Shown here piece by piece: positions 9,916-21,942 of a stretch of 64,000 bases of DNA (its first letter is position 1; the number at the start of each line of letters is the position of its first letter). The notes under the pieces were generated by a model that saw nothing but the letters and a program-made list of their open reading frames with translations, did no database searches and was not told where the DNA came from. The position numbers and the translations under genes were made by a program. The DNA is taken from positions 19,868,979 through 19,932,978 of the forward strand of contig CM049321.1 of NCBI GenBank assembly GCA_026874595.1, read 5' to 3'. Origin of the DNA: Sipunculus nudus. Lineage: Eukaryota; Annelida; Sipuncula; Golfingiida; Sipunculidae.

Positions 9916-11404
9916 CTAAGAATATAGGATGCACAAATCCATGTAAAAATCTGCTAGCTATTAAATTTAATGGGTCCACAAATTTGTATTAAGTAATCCT
10001 GATGAAAGTCAAGAGCATAGTATTATATTGTATGTAAATTTTATATTATCTTCCCTTTATTCTTCTAAGTAAAAAATAAATCATCATTTAAGGGTTTAAG
10101 GATGACAGTTTATCAATTAAATATAAGAGAGTGTTTATGTTTCAAAAGGAATATTTGCTCATTAATTGTCATGACTTGAACTACAAGCTCAAATATCATG
10201 ACTCCGAGGATCTGCAAAAATTTGCAGAAAGCTATCTACATATTTGAAAGACTCTAACTCTGGCAATTACTCAAGTAGTTGAACTGGATATAAAAAGAGC
10301 AAATATGGTCCAGATGTGAACGTGTGTTATTACAACAATTCTTACATGATTTCTGTGCATCCTTCATGTTACATCACTCAAGAGGACAACACCTTTCACA
10401 ATTTAAGGGTTGCGACAGGAGTGATATAATAGCAGCACATCCATCAAACATGATTGGACCGTCTGGTGACAACGCCTGAGTGTAGACATTTCATCTGCCA
10501 GAGTGCTATTACATTATCAGAAGAGTTTCCAAACGGCCCAGAGCAGCAGAGTAATTTCCATAAATCTACATAAATATACAGCCTTGGAACTTTTGAATCA
10601 TGCATCTAGCAAATAACATGATATGTTCTCAATATGGAAGTATTAAAACATTTTTTTTTTTTCATTTTTATATATGATTGGTCCACAGCCATTTGGTGGC
10701 ACTGTCTATTGAATGAAGGTTAACATATGATTTAATTTTTTGTTATTATAAAGATTTCTCAATTTAAGATTTAATATTCGTGGAACTACAGATAACCAAG
10801 AAGACTGCAGCGAATCTATTAGGTTCTATAAGGATTTTACTAATATGCCCTCTGTGGCACTGACTCGCTTTGAACTTAAGTCATTCAGCTCAAGACTCAA
10901 ACACATTCTCTACTAGGCTGCATCCTGCTCAAAGTATAAATAAGTAAAAGAAAAGGGGTGGAAATATTTTCTCGTACTAAGTAATTACTTATTAATTGAA
11001 AAAAATTTCCCCCTTTTCTACCCTTTTGGTTGTCTGTCACTGCTGCTGACATCTGGTGGGATATTCTGGTACTGCTAGGAATATATACCATTATTCAGGA
11101 GTATTCATGAATTCTTGGAGTTGTTTACACATTTTACAATTTATTGCTAGTAACAATTATTTTTTTTTTAATTTCCTTTCTCAGAGTTCCATGGTCAGTC
11201 ATGCTTCATATGTTTTTCAATATATATGTACATTATATAACCAAAGTATGGTTATTTTTAATTTTTTCTCCCCATTTTGAGTCTGGTGTGTACAAGACAG
11301 TAATACCTGATACCTTTTCTGGCTCCATTAGGACTCATATAAGAGTTTGGTCATAATATTACTGAGAGAAATGTGGGGGTTATCCTTTAATGTACTGCTT
11401 CACA
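9916..11404. other. Non-coding stretch
   Basis: No supported gene. A GC-richer patch at 10,380-10,610 has a 36-codon plus-strand frame ending in TGA, not convincing. 10,678-10,732 resembles the 1,005 and 29,880 segments (TTGGTCCACAGCCATTTGGT). Confidence 0.45.
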
Positions 11405-12560
11405 ATGTTACTGCAATATCCAAGGTAGCTCTGGCTGGAGATTATTGCCTACAAAAGCTCTATGGGGAGAGTAGTGGCTAATGTAACTCTATATGGAGTA
11501 TACAGCAGTGGCTTATACATTAAGTGTGGTGGCTAAGGTCACTCTGCATGGAGTGTGGGGGGGGGGGGGTGTAGCTCTGAATGGAGTTTGCTGGCTGATG
11601 TAGCTCTGCTTGGAGTTAACTGGCTAATGAAACTCTGCATGGAGCTTTCTGGCTAATGTAACTTTGCTTGGTTTCCTGGCTAATGTAACTCTACATCGAG
11701 TAAACTACAGCTATGTTTATCACAGTGTGGAACAGATGGTAAAATGTAAATAGCAGGTTTTTGTAAAATTTTGTTTACTTTAATTATTGAATGAAGTTCT
11801 GTGACTAAATGTGGCTCTACATGGACTTCTGTGGCTGATGTAGCTCTACATGGAGATCTGTGGCTAATGAAGCTCTACATGGAGATCTGTGGCTAATGTA
11901 GCTCTACATGGAGATCTGTGGCTAATGTAGCTTCACATGGAGATCTGTGGCTAATGTAGCTCTACATGGAGTTCTGTGGCTAATGAAGCTCTACATGGAG
12001 TTCTGTGGCTAATGTAGCTCTACATGGAGATCTGTGGCTAATGTAGCTTCACATGGAGATCTGTGGCTAATGTAGCTCTACATGGAGTTCTGTGGCTAAT
12101 GTAGCTCTACATGGAGATCTGTGGCTAATGTAGCTCTAAATGGAGATCTGTGGCTAATGTAGCTTCACATGGAGATCTGTGGCTAATGTAGCTCTACATG
12201 GAGATCTGTGGCTAATGTAGCTCTACATGGAGATCTGTGGATAATGTAGCTCTTCATGGAGTTCTGTGGCTAATGAAGCTCTATGTGGAGTTCTGTGGCT
12301 AATGTAGCTCTACATAGAGATCTGTGGCTAATGTAGCTCTACATGGAGATCTGTGGCTAATGTAGCTCTACATGGAGATCTGTGGTTAATGTAGCTCTAC
12401 ATGGAGTTATGTGGCTAATGTAGCTCTACACGGAGATCTGTGGCTAATGTACCTCTGTATGGAATGTGGACTCTAATGTAGCTCCAATCTCTGCATGGAG
12501 TTTACTGGCTGATGTGGCTCCCCATGAGGTATACTGGCTGTAACAGCTCTTCATAGAATT
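11405..12560 (+). repeat. 29-bp minisatellite with 116-bp higher-order period
   Basis: The unit is GTGGCTAATGTAGCTCTACA plus TGGAGATCT. About 23 well-kept units span 11,806-12,470; diverged units extend from 11,405 and to about 12,560. Variant units recur every four units: the 'gcttcacatgg' variant sits at 11,930, 12,046 and 12,162, and the 'gaagct' variant at 11,869 and 11,985, all exactly 116 bases apart. This implies block duplication of four units after they diverged. A G13 run lies at 11,557-11,569. Confidence 0.95.
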
Positions 12561-14944
12561 AATCTGTGCATAACACATATAAGAAATACATTTTCAGTTA
12601 CAGATTAGGAGCAACTTTTGAGGTACATAATAAATTTTAATTAATCAGCCGTCAAAAAACAGGCTATACTTACATAAAATTACAGCATATACCGGTATAT
12701 CTCCTGGAAAATACTGCGTAGAAGAAAGTTGTATAACGATAGGAACAGGATCAATATCTGAGATCGGTGCAGGGATGTGAACCATCAACTCTGAAGCTGA
12801 TGCTGTCTCCCACTCATCTCTTTTTTTTCTCCCACGTCACACCAAGAGATAATTACTAATTAGTATCGCTCAGGTTATACAGCCATACATGTAAGGAGTA
12901 ACCTGTTTATGCCAAGATTTTTTATGTTTTCCACATAAATCAGATTGACACAAAAATTATTCTCATAAGATTTAATCTGTACCAGTGTAACAAGGGTCGT
13001 GAATTTTTATCCAAAACCACTCTGCTTGATCATTTTCAGGCTTTTGTAAGGGTTAATTTGCATATGATTAAAACACTGGTTTTTCCACAAAAATCAGATC
13101 ACGTAAAATACAGTGATTCCTTAAAGGGTTAATCTTTATTAAACTGTTTGTATTCCTATATGAAATCACGACACGTAGGAGCCTACTATCACCATTCTCT
13201 TTTCTTGTAATAATGATGGAATTATAAAGAAAATTTGAGTCAGAAATTAGAAATTACTCATAATGGTATCATCATCAAAGTTTGATCATATTTTTCTGTT
13301 GAAAGGAACAATCCTGTAATCTTTATGAAGAATGAGAGAAAATTGCTTTCATATTTAAAACTTTGTCTGACATTTTGCACATCATCATAAATATGACCAA
13401 TTTATATCTGAAATACACTGTTAAAATATATATACAAAAATAAGCTCAGATTTTCATACTTTCTATGCTGGATTTTACCCTGAAGAATTAAAGAATTATT
13501 TCAGAAGGCATATATTTATACATTTTTGACAACAACAAATGTATATCATAATATGTTCCATTTATATGTTATATTTGTTGACAATTTCAAGATCATAAAG
13601 AAAAATCACTAGCGAGTTAGTAATTTCAAGATGTTTATACTGAAACCAATTCATTGCAAAGATATACCAGGAAATCCCTGTCAGTAAAGAATTGGTTTTA
13701 CTAAACAAAAATTTTAAAAATTCAGATCATTATGCCCAACACTATAATTGAAGTGTCATAATTTAATAGAATTGTGGCTGTTTCAAAACCATAATGGAAA
13801 ACCTGTCATTTAAGTGATGATGAGTTTCTGCTGTTAATGAACCTTTGTAAATTTTGAGTCTGTATTCAAATCCCTCTGACTGAAGAGCTTGTAACTAAAA
13901 GATTTGAATAGAAACTGTTACATTGAAAACTTTATCATTCCCAGAGCACTGAAAGAAAAGTTCTGGCCTTGCTGAGTAATATATAACTTGTTTAGTGAGC
14001 TGCAAGTAATTCCCAGGTCACCTTGACCTGTAGAGTCCAACATCACAAAATTATTTTGATGAAGTTACCAAAACATTCATCACTGAAATGCTACCATGCG
14101 TTCATGCTACCACTTTAATTTAAAGTCAATAGACTATGAAGACAAGAGCATCTTAAATTTCAGGATAATTTGTAATTAAAAGCGCTATGCTCAGTGCAGA
14201 CTCAGCTGTATTGAATGAAGAGGCTGGACAGGCTGTCCGCCAGGGGCAATAGTTGTTTGCCTGCAATTTTCAGGCAGGCAGGCAGGCATATTCTATCTCC
14301 ACACATGAGAGTATCCCATTTGCTAATTCCCATATTAAAATTAATTTCTAGTTTTTCAATGTTCCATTGGGCTCCTGTCCAGTTGATAAATTTTTGAGAT
14401 GATATTATCTAATATAATTAAATCATGTAATAATGAATGTAGTCTGTGTAGGGTAATTTAGGTTAAGGTGAAATCTCAAAAAGGAACCCTCGAAAAACTA
14501 CGAAAATCATGAAATTTAAACCACACGAATATTGCCCCAGCGTCAGTTTAGATACCGGTATAACCATAGACCCATGATCACTAGCTGTTGTTGACATTTG
14601 CTTAACTAAGTTAAGGTGTAGAAGAATTTGGATAAAAAAATCCTCTCACCTCTTGATGGCCTATGATATCTGGTTCAGAGAAAACAGCACACCATATGAC
14701 ACAAGTAACGTCCAGAATATGTGAAAATTAGAAGCTAAAAACACAGTTCTCAATGCCCTGGTCTGGAACATAACAGTTTGAGGAGCAACTGATGTTTCTG
14801 GCCTTTCAGAGAAGCCTCTTGAAGGCACTAATGTTAGCAGCCAATCCACAAGTGAAAGTAATTTGTGGCGAAATGAGAAGCTCATAACATTATTTTGTAT
14901 CATGTTTATAAATTACTTCAGCACAAGGTGACTTTCAGTTTTAA
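12561..14944. other. AT-rich non-coding stretch
   Basis: No gene or clear repeat boundary seen. A CAGG-rich patch (CAGGCAGGCAGGCAGG) is at 14,272-14,287. Confidence 0.5.
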
Positions 14945-15089
14945 CAAAGTTTTCAACCATGGATGGATACAAGCTATCAATGATATAAATGACACCCGAT
15001 TGTTTGACACACAGTGTCTCGGCCTGTCCTCTATGAACTGTCACCCTCGGGCTTGTGTGAACAAGAGAAAGTGTGATATATAGACATAC

Positions 15090-16170
15090 AGTCACAACCG
15101 TCGTGATCCCCTCTTGTTTTATTTGTATGAAAGTTAAGCATGGAGAAAGTCACCTTGGACAATTTTACATAGTCACGAAAAAAACTTCTTGCACAGGAAT
15201 GACCTGAACTGACTTTGTTGTTCCCAATACAAATGTTTATACTATTTCACATTGTCAGCATCTATGCTATGTTGATACCTCATCACACATAAACACACAC
15301 ATATATTTAGTTCCTTGATCACACATAAACACACAGCTGAAGTTGAATTAAATTAACAAAGCAGTAAATGAAATGTATGTGTGCATGTGCAGGCACACAC
15401 ACAGTGTGTGGTAGAGTGCTGATAATTTCTTGTGATCTTTTCCTGGATGCCTTTGACATCAAAAACATCAATAAAAAAATACTGAGTGTTTTCATCAAAA
15501 TGCCTGCTCTTGCTTAGGCATGAGTGCACATACACACATGAATACAAATATGTCGATCAAGTGCTTTCAACAAAATTCTTCAGTAGGTTCTTTACCACAT
15601 AAACAGAGATACAACTACATAAAATTATGCTGTTTGGAATCTTATCACAAAATGTGACACATCATCATAAATCAAAACAAAAATTTGGAAAAAATTGGTA
15701 AATTGCTTGTGTTCGCAATATAAGACAAAACAATTTGTGATGCTGACAGCCTATTCGGGACGGCTATGTTACCTCCCAGATATTGGTATACACACTCAAC
15801 TATATGAATATGAAGTACTGGATCAATGCCATCTGTACATAGATAATCACAAACATGTACCTAATAACCTGTCAATCTAACCACAAACAAATCTGACCCC
15901 TTTCATAACGCTGATCCGCATTTTGGCCATGACATAAACCCATGTACTAGTACACTATAGCGCGTGTATAGCCTTGATGTTTGTTTTCTACCATTACTAC
16001 TGGACTCTGACATGCTTAAGTGCAAATATGTTCATTATTATTTATTACATATATAAGCAGCTTAATCTGACTTTTTATGTTTCAGTATCATTCAATACTT
16101 TCTGATATTAAGGGGATTACTTGTTGTATGGTCAAAAAAGGTACATCTTAACCATGTTATAATATCATTA
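15090..16170. other. Non-coding stretch
   Basis: No gene seen. CACACA-rich and 'gatcacacataaacacac' repeated strings occur at 15,282-15,335. Otherwise unremarkable AT-rich DNA. Just upstream, 14,945-15,080 is open on both strands and could hide an exon. Confidence 0.45.
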
Positions 16171-16171
16171 C

Positions 16172-16612
16172 ACAAGGGTTGACATTAATTGTTAACTGCT
16201 TACCTAGGCAAGTAAAATTACCAGAAAATGGTGTTAGGGCAATCAAAAGTCAGCTCTTGCTCGTCCTACTCATAAGGTGCAAGTGGGTCCAACATATTTA
16301 TTTACCCAAAGGCCTAGATCTTAACTTATCTTCAGTTAGCTATGTTCTCCCTTGCAGATATGAAAATCATACTGATATGCTATTTTATCTTATATTACCT
16401 TGTTTTTATCTATACACTAATTAATAAAAGAGAAATATAATTAATAGAAAAACCTGTTTATACACTTAACATGTAACACAATCATGCAGATACAATCATT
16501 GATATTTGAAAGGCAAGTAAAAATCCATGTAAGGCAAGTTAAAACTATCTGTCATTTGCCCAACTGGGCCAGTACTTTTAAATGTTTATGTCAAAACCTG
16601 ACCATTAACCTA
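16172..16612. mobile_element. Probable hAT-like repeat of the 'GGCAAGTA' family
   Basis: Left end ACAAGGGTTGACATTAA and right end TTTATGTCAAAACCTGA form an imperfect inverted pair. Internally, 'ggcaagtaaaa' recurs near the left and right and is opposed by 'catttgcccaa'. Similar pieces occur at 27,943-28,191 and 29,155-29,320. No clean target duplication was found. Confidence 0.45.
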
Positions 16613-16696
16613 CCCTGACACAATGTATGCAGTTCATTTCACATAATACAATGAAGCTAGAAAACGTGGATACTGATACAGCTAATTTTGCATTGC

Positions 16697-17086
16697 CAAG
16701 CCAAAAGAAGTATACGCTCATCAAGCAACTACAGGTTGCTGCGGTCAAGACCTCAGCCCTGTGCGCTCCTTAAGCTTGTTCTCTGAGCCAACAGTCGCAG
16801 TGCCAAGCCAAGCAAGGAGCCGTGGAGAGCGCCACTGTCCATCTCATGCCGTTGTCCTTTTTAGAAAGCTACAGCATCCACAGCCACAAAACCAGAACCA
16901 ACCTACATTCCCTCCACCGATCCCAGCAGCAGAGACCCAGCCATGCCATTCGAGAGCCTAACTCAATCCTGTGAACGACACTGCTTCAAGACTCATAGCC
17001 CTTGTACTTGCGGTTTCGGCCGTTTGGACCGTTTAACCGGGTTACCCCGATTATGCAAGTTTTTAGCAAGATTTTTTCTTCATCGG
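16697..17086. mobile_element. 390-bp retro-inserted segment with 18-bp flanking direct repeats
   Basis: The exact 18-mer CAGCTAATTTTGCATTGC occurs at 16679-16696 and 17087-17104, bracketing a segment far more GC-rich than its surroundings. Such long exact direct repeats are typical of target duplications made by LINE machinery. The insert has no recognised tRNA promoter boxes and no clear poly-A; the right end is T-rich (agattttttcttcatcgg), which could be a minus-strand A-tail remnant. It may be a SINE, a truncated LINE or a processed gene fragment. The open frames in it match nothing I recognise. Confidence 0.6.
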
Positions 17087-17699
17087 CAGCTAATTTTGCA
17101 TTGCAGGTTTGGAAACTCTATCCCTATTCCACTATCCATGTACACTTGTTTCTTTGGTCACATTTCCCCTTCCTCCTTGGCTTGTGCAATGCAGATTATT
17201 CTGAACAGTGTCCGACCAGTTTCAGCCATAAGAAGGGCATCAGGCTATAGATGTCACCATACAGCTGACTTACATATCCCTGATGTTACCCCAATGTGTC
17301 CTCATTTATTCTTGATGCTATCAATTTGTCCTCTCAATGTCACCTGGATATTTCCTGATGTCCCAACTATATATAGTGTTACTGTTACCCCAATTGTAAA
17401 ATTGTTGAATATATGTTAAAAAATGTCCTAATGTCACCCAAATCTTCTCCCCTTTCAAATGTCATAATGATGTCCCCCTGATATGTCCCCCAGTGTTACC
17501 CACAGGTGTTACCCCCCATGTTCAACCAAAGTTGGATCAGGACACATCACAGACACAACTGGACACTATGGCCAAACCCATTTCTTTTTCAATACTTAAA
17601 GAAACAAAACAGTTTACCTTCAACATCTGAAAATTGAATGCAGTTCATGTTTCTCAATTTATGTGCACTCTAGATATCTAGAGACAATAATATTAATGG

Positions 17700-19069
17700 C
17701 AGAGTTTGCAAAAACTTGCAGTTGGCAGCAGGACAGTAGGTCCTGCTGCAGAGGGCTTATAGCCGGTCCTGCTAGATTTCTGCAGGACCTGCCACGAAGT
17801 ATATTATTGGATATTTTAATGCCCAATTATATTTTTCTATGATTAAAAATTATCATTAATAACTTGTGTCAAGAGAATAATTCATATAATACTGAGAAGT
17901 ATAAATACAAATTAACATCTCTAATATATTCAAAGGAGAAATGTTGTATGGAAATTAAAAAAAAAATTGAAATTTTATATGGTGAAAATGCCTGGGTATT
18001 TAATTTATAATGGACAGTCAGTGAGTGTCAATACAAAAAATAAGGCTTGTATCAGTTCAATCTTTTATTGCATTTCCGATCGGTTTAACCCTTTACTGTT
18101 TACAGGCCACTAAAGGCCACTCAAAATGAGCAGCTAGAATGTCATGATATGTATAGGTTCTTTCAGGAAAAAAATACTGTATATGATTTTTAAGTTTCAA
18201 TGATTTTCAATAATCTTCAGCAAACCCTCCTAGAGAGAACTGTTGAAAATTTGATGAAGATACCAAAAAAATGCTTGAAATGATGTAGTGTAAATTTAAA
18301 TAGTGTCAGAATTTGTCGGAAATCTAAAATAAATTTAAACAGGAAAGGGTTAAACTTAAAATGTTGTTTTGTAACCATGACGTTTTGTACAATCAAATTC
18401 GCCCCCTGATGTCCTGATCGCAACGCACGCAGCACACGTTGATTTAGGAACGACCTCTGGCGGGACAGTGGGGCACTATATTCTAAGACACTGCACCGCG
18501 CACGTCGTGTGAAATTTCTTATGCAGATAGTTCCCATCTGAGGGTCCGTACATAAATTTTTTGACACACAAGTATACAAAACTGGCGAGTTATGGTTGAT
18601 TATCTCATTTCAATTTAAAAATAATTTAGGCTCCTGGCCCCGTTGACAAGAAGTCGCGAAAACGTCTGGGGCGAAACGGCATGTTTGACGCTGCGAATTG
18701 GCATCTTGCGAAATGTCTGAGAACCAAATTATCCAATAATAGCGTCTGTTGTTTAGACTGACGGACTGAATGGCTCATAAGTAACTCTTATGGCAATTTT
18801 GATTGGCTGCGATTTTATCTTTTTAAAGAAATTAAATGCACAGGCGAATCACGGCCATCTGTATTCTGCCTTCGCTTTGCCATCAAATTTATGACAACAA
18901 ATGCACATGGAGCAGTTTACGCAGTGACAGTAAAGCAAATTAAGGAAAGTTAGTCTCCAATTCGAATAATATGTAATGCTGGGAAACAGACGGACACCAG
19001 GTCCGACTGGATTAGAGATTTTATTTCAGCCGGTCAGGTCCGCAGGACCGACGGATTTCGCATACTCTG
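17700..19069. mobile_element. 1.37-kb TIR element with 6-bp target duplication
   Basis: Ends CAGAGTTTGCAAA (17700) and TTTCGCATACTCTG (to 19069) are inverted. Each is followed inward by 'ggtcctgc/gcaggacc'-type subterminal repeats (17,735-17,795; 19,005-19,050). TAATGG flanks it at 17694-17699 and 19070-19075. The centre (18,360-18,990) is GC-richer and contains a 120-residue minus-strand open frame without recognisable domains. The CAG-type end suggests a hAT relative, but 6 bp is short for hAT. No transposase is seen, so it is probably non-autonomous. Confidence 0.65.
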
Positions 19070-20105
19070 TAATGGTATACCTACTTGCATGTTTCAGGTC
19101 ATCAGACTTCCTAATCCACTGACCAGAATATAGCATTGACTGTGTTATCTGGAAAAAAAGAAAAAGTAATTTTAAACAAAAAGTTTACATAAATGATCAA
19201 AAATATACACAGGTTGAAGGGTTTGCATGATAACATTAATTAAATATCAGAAGTCATATAACAAACCAGCACGGGTCAGCAAAACATCAACAGGTTGTCT
19301 ATACAGCTTAGCAGACCAGAAAAGCTTAGTTTATTACCCCTTTTTTATGCCACGCTTGGGGCCAGGTACTTGTACCTGAACCTGTACCTAGGTAAAAAAT
19401 TCAAGAATACCTGTACCTAGCTCTCATGAGTACAAAGTACCTGGTACCTGTACCTGTACCTGGAACTAAAGTATATGTACTTGGAATAAGGAACTCCAGG
19501 TACATGCATGATAAATGGAAATGGACACCATGCTTGGGTCAGTTACACTTTTAATAAAGGCAGTCCAATATATTTGTAAGGCCTGTACATTTTTAATGAA
19601 GGCATAGGGAGTGATCATTTTATACTTTTTAATAATATTTTGTCAAATGTTTGTGGCAGCATCTTGTAAAATTGTTCCACTTAGGAAATGTTCACCTTGC
19701 TCACTGGTGTTAGATACCTATGTGAACGCACAATATGGTTTGAAACCGATTTGATCAATCCACTTAGCCCAATGTTTTGTGAGTTAAAGGGGTATACCTG
19801 TCCCCAGTGGCCTCTACTTGAAAATATGTATGGTACCCATCTATCAATAGAATAATAAATAAGGATCAACCCTTTCTAATTCACTCAGGACAAGCTGCCT
19901 GGTGTGAGATGATTGATTTTTCATGAACAGTTGTGTACCAGCACAGATGATACCAAACACCATGTTTAATTCAACTACACTGCAACATATGTTACAATGT
20001 ATACAAACACACTGCACCAGGCACTGGATAGAACATGGACATTAACACACATGTTTGACCAAACACTGACATATATATATAATTATAACCACATCTCTCT
20101 AAATT
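19070..20105. repeat. Non-coding stretch with GTACCT-rich patch
   Basis: 19,364-19,505 is built of repeated 'gtacctgtacct'-type strings, partly inverted (AGGTAC/GTACCT). The rest is AT-rich with no gene seen. Confidence 0.6.
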
Positions 20106-20520
20106 AGGGCTGTAGTACAGTAACAATACACCGGGGCATCGATACACTGCGATACAAAGTCAAATGTCATATTGGTATCGCCAGATTTCCCTGCACTGAT
20201 ATGATGATATTTTGGTCATGCAATGGTTAGGGACGTTCAACTTTTAAAAATAGTCTATCCCCACATCAGGCATCAAAGGGGGAAAGCTCATTGGCATAAA
20301 ACAAACTGAACATGGTCTGATTAGCTGTTTGGCAATTCCCAAGTTTTATTGATAGTTAATAAATCAGTTTACATTTACATTTCTATATATGAACATGGAA
20401 AAACTTGGTTTGGAATTCCAATTACAATATATATCTGTATCATATATCTTGCATTGTGTCAAGTGCAAAGTATCATGATATGTGTATCGTATGATAATGT
20501 ATTAACTGTTACAGTGCCAC
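20106..20520. mobile_element. Degenerate TIR-like repeat
   Basis: The left part 'tagggctgtagtacagtaac' with 'atcgatacac' is loosely inverted against the right part 'gtgtatcgtatgataatgta' with 'ttaactgttacag'. The 'agggctgta...atcgata' start resembles a widespread hAT-type end, but divergence is high and no target duplication was found. Confidence 0.3.
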
Positions 20521-20900
20521 CATCAATTAATTCAGATCAGAGTATAATCTCATAGCACTTACTGACAAATCTGTCCATGTAAACAAGTGACCCATGGGTC
20601 ATGACGCTCAGCTGACTGGGAAGAGATTCGCAAAAGGAAATTTTATCCTCAGAATGGTAGTATATACCCATTCAACTGAAGCATCAAACAGATTAACCAA
20701 CAGGCCAAGATTTAGTCTGTATTTATATATCTCAAAAATAGAGAAAAATGTGTAAACTTTTAAAACTAGAATACGGGTAACCGACAAGTGACTACATGTA
20801 TCTGCCAAAATCGGATAGTGAGGCATGGATTGAGTGGCAAGGGGAAATAGAGTGAGGTATGTTGCATATTAGCATGGATGTCTGCAGCCTAAATGTGTAT

Positions 20901-21712
20901 GTAGGTTGTGCCACCTACCACAAATCCAGAAAGCTGTCCAAGTTGTATACACCTGCAAAATTTTAGGCAGAAAAGTCAAACCACTACATGTATATGAGCG
21001 ATTTTTGCCCATGGCAGACAAACAGACAAACACTGTGCAAAAATCTTTGCAGGTAACCCCTCCAGTTTTGTGTATGATAAAGACCTATGTGAGATCTAAA
21101 CACATGCACAATTTTGGCCCAATCGGTCAAATTGTTCCTGAGATATGAGCTTGGATGTGTCCAGCGTTAACTAGAATGTAGGTGGCGCCACCTGTCATAA
21201 AATCAAGAAAGCTGTCCACGATGTATAAACCTGCAAAATTTTAGGCAGTTATGTCGAACCACTACAGAGAAATGAGTAATTTTAGGCCACGGCAGACTAA
21301 CAGACAGACGCTGTGCAAACATTGTTACAGGTGGCGCCACCATTTTTTGTGTATGTTACAGAGCTATCAAAGGGCTACATTTGTATAAATTTTATTTCCT
21401 GATCGGTCAAACGGTTCCCGAGATATAAGCTTGGATGTCATCAGCGTGAACGTGAACGTAGGTGGCGCCACCTGTCATAAAATCAAGAAAGCTATCCTGG
21501 ATGTATACACATGACGAATTTCAGGTGAATTAGTCAATTCACTGCAGAGATATGAGTGATTTTAACCCAAGGCAGATGAACAGATGGACACTGTGCAAAC
21601 ATGGTTACAGGTGGCGCCACCATTTTTTGTGTATGTTATAAAGCAATCCAAGGGCTACATTTGTATCAATTTTATTTCCTGATCGGTCAAACGGTTCCCG
21701 AGATATAAGGGT
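20901..21712 (+). repeat. Three ~280-bp tandem units
   Basis: Units start at about 20,901, 21,181 and 21,461. Each contains 'ctgtcataaaatcaagaaag' (diverged in the first) and two palindrome positions. The palindrome GGTGGCGCCACC is perfect at 21181-21192, 21330-21341, 21461-21472 and 21610-21621, so it alternates at about 149 and 131 bases. All three units are present, reversed, at 39.4-41.1 kb. Confidence 0.9.
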
Positions 21713-21942
21713 TTATGAGTGGAAACAGACCCACAAATGGACACTGGATAGAGAGGAAAGGTCAGAGGTCAATGCAAATTGGTTAGGCACCAGTTCACAT
21801 GTGACCCGATAATAGGTATAAGTTTGGGAAAAATCGGTCCATAAGTCTCCGAGGAGCTCTCTGGAAACGAACGCTGCCGCGGCGGAGGAACTCGGTCAAA
21901 AACATAGTATCCGCAAAACTTCGTTTTGGCAGATACAAAAAT

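Noticed and set aside
14945-15080. GC-richer patch open on both strands (for example NDINDTRLFDTQCLG on plus)
   Set aside because: Could be an exon, but strand and splice sites cannot be decided by eye.
16943-17419. 158-codon plus-strand frame
   Set aside because: It crosses the edge of the retro-insert and has no recognisable domain; a chance frame is more likely.
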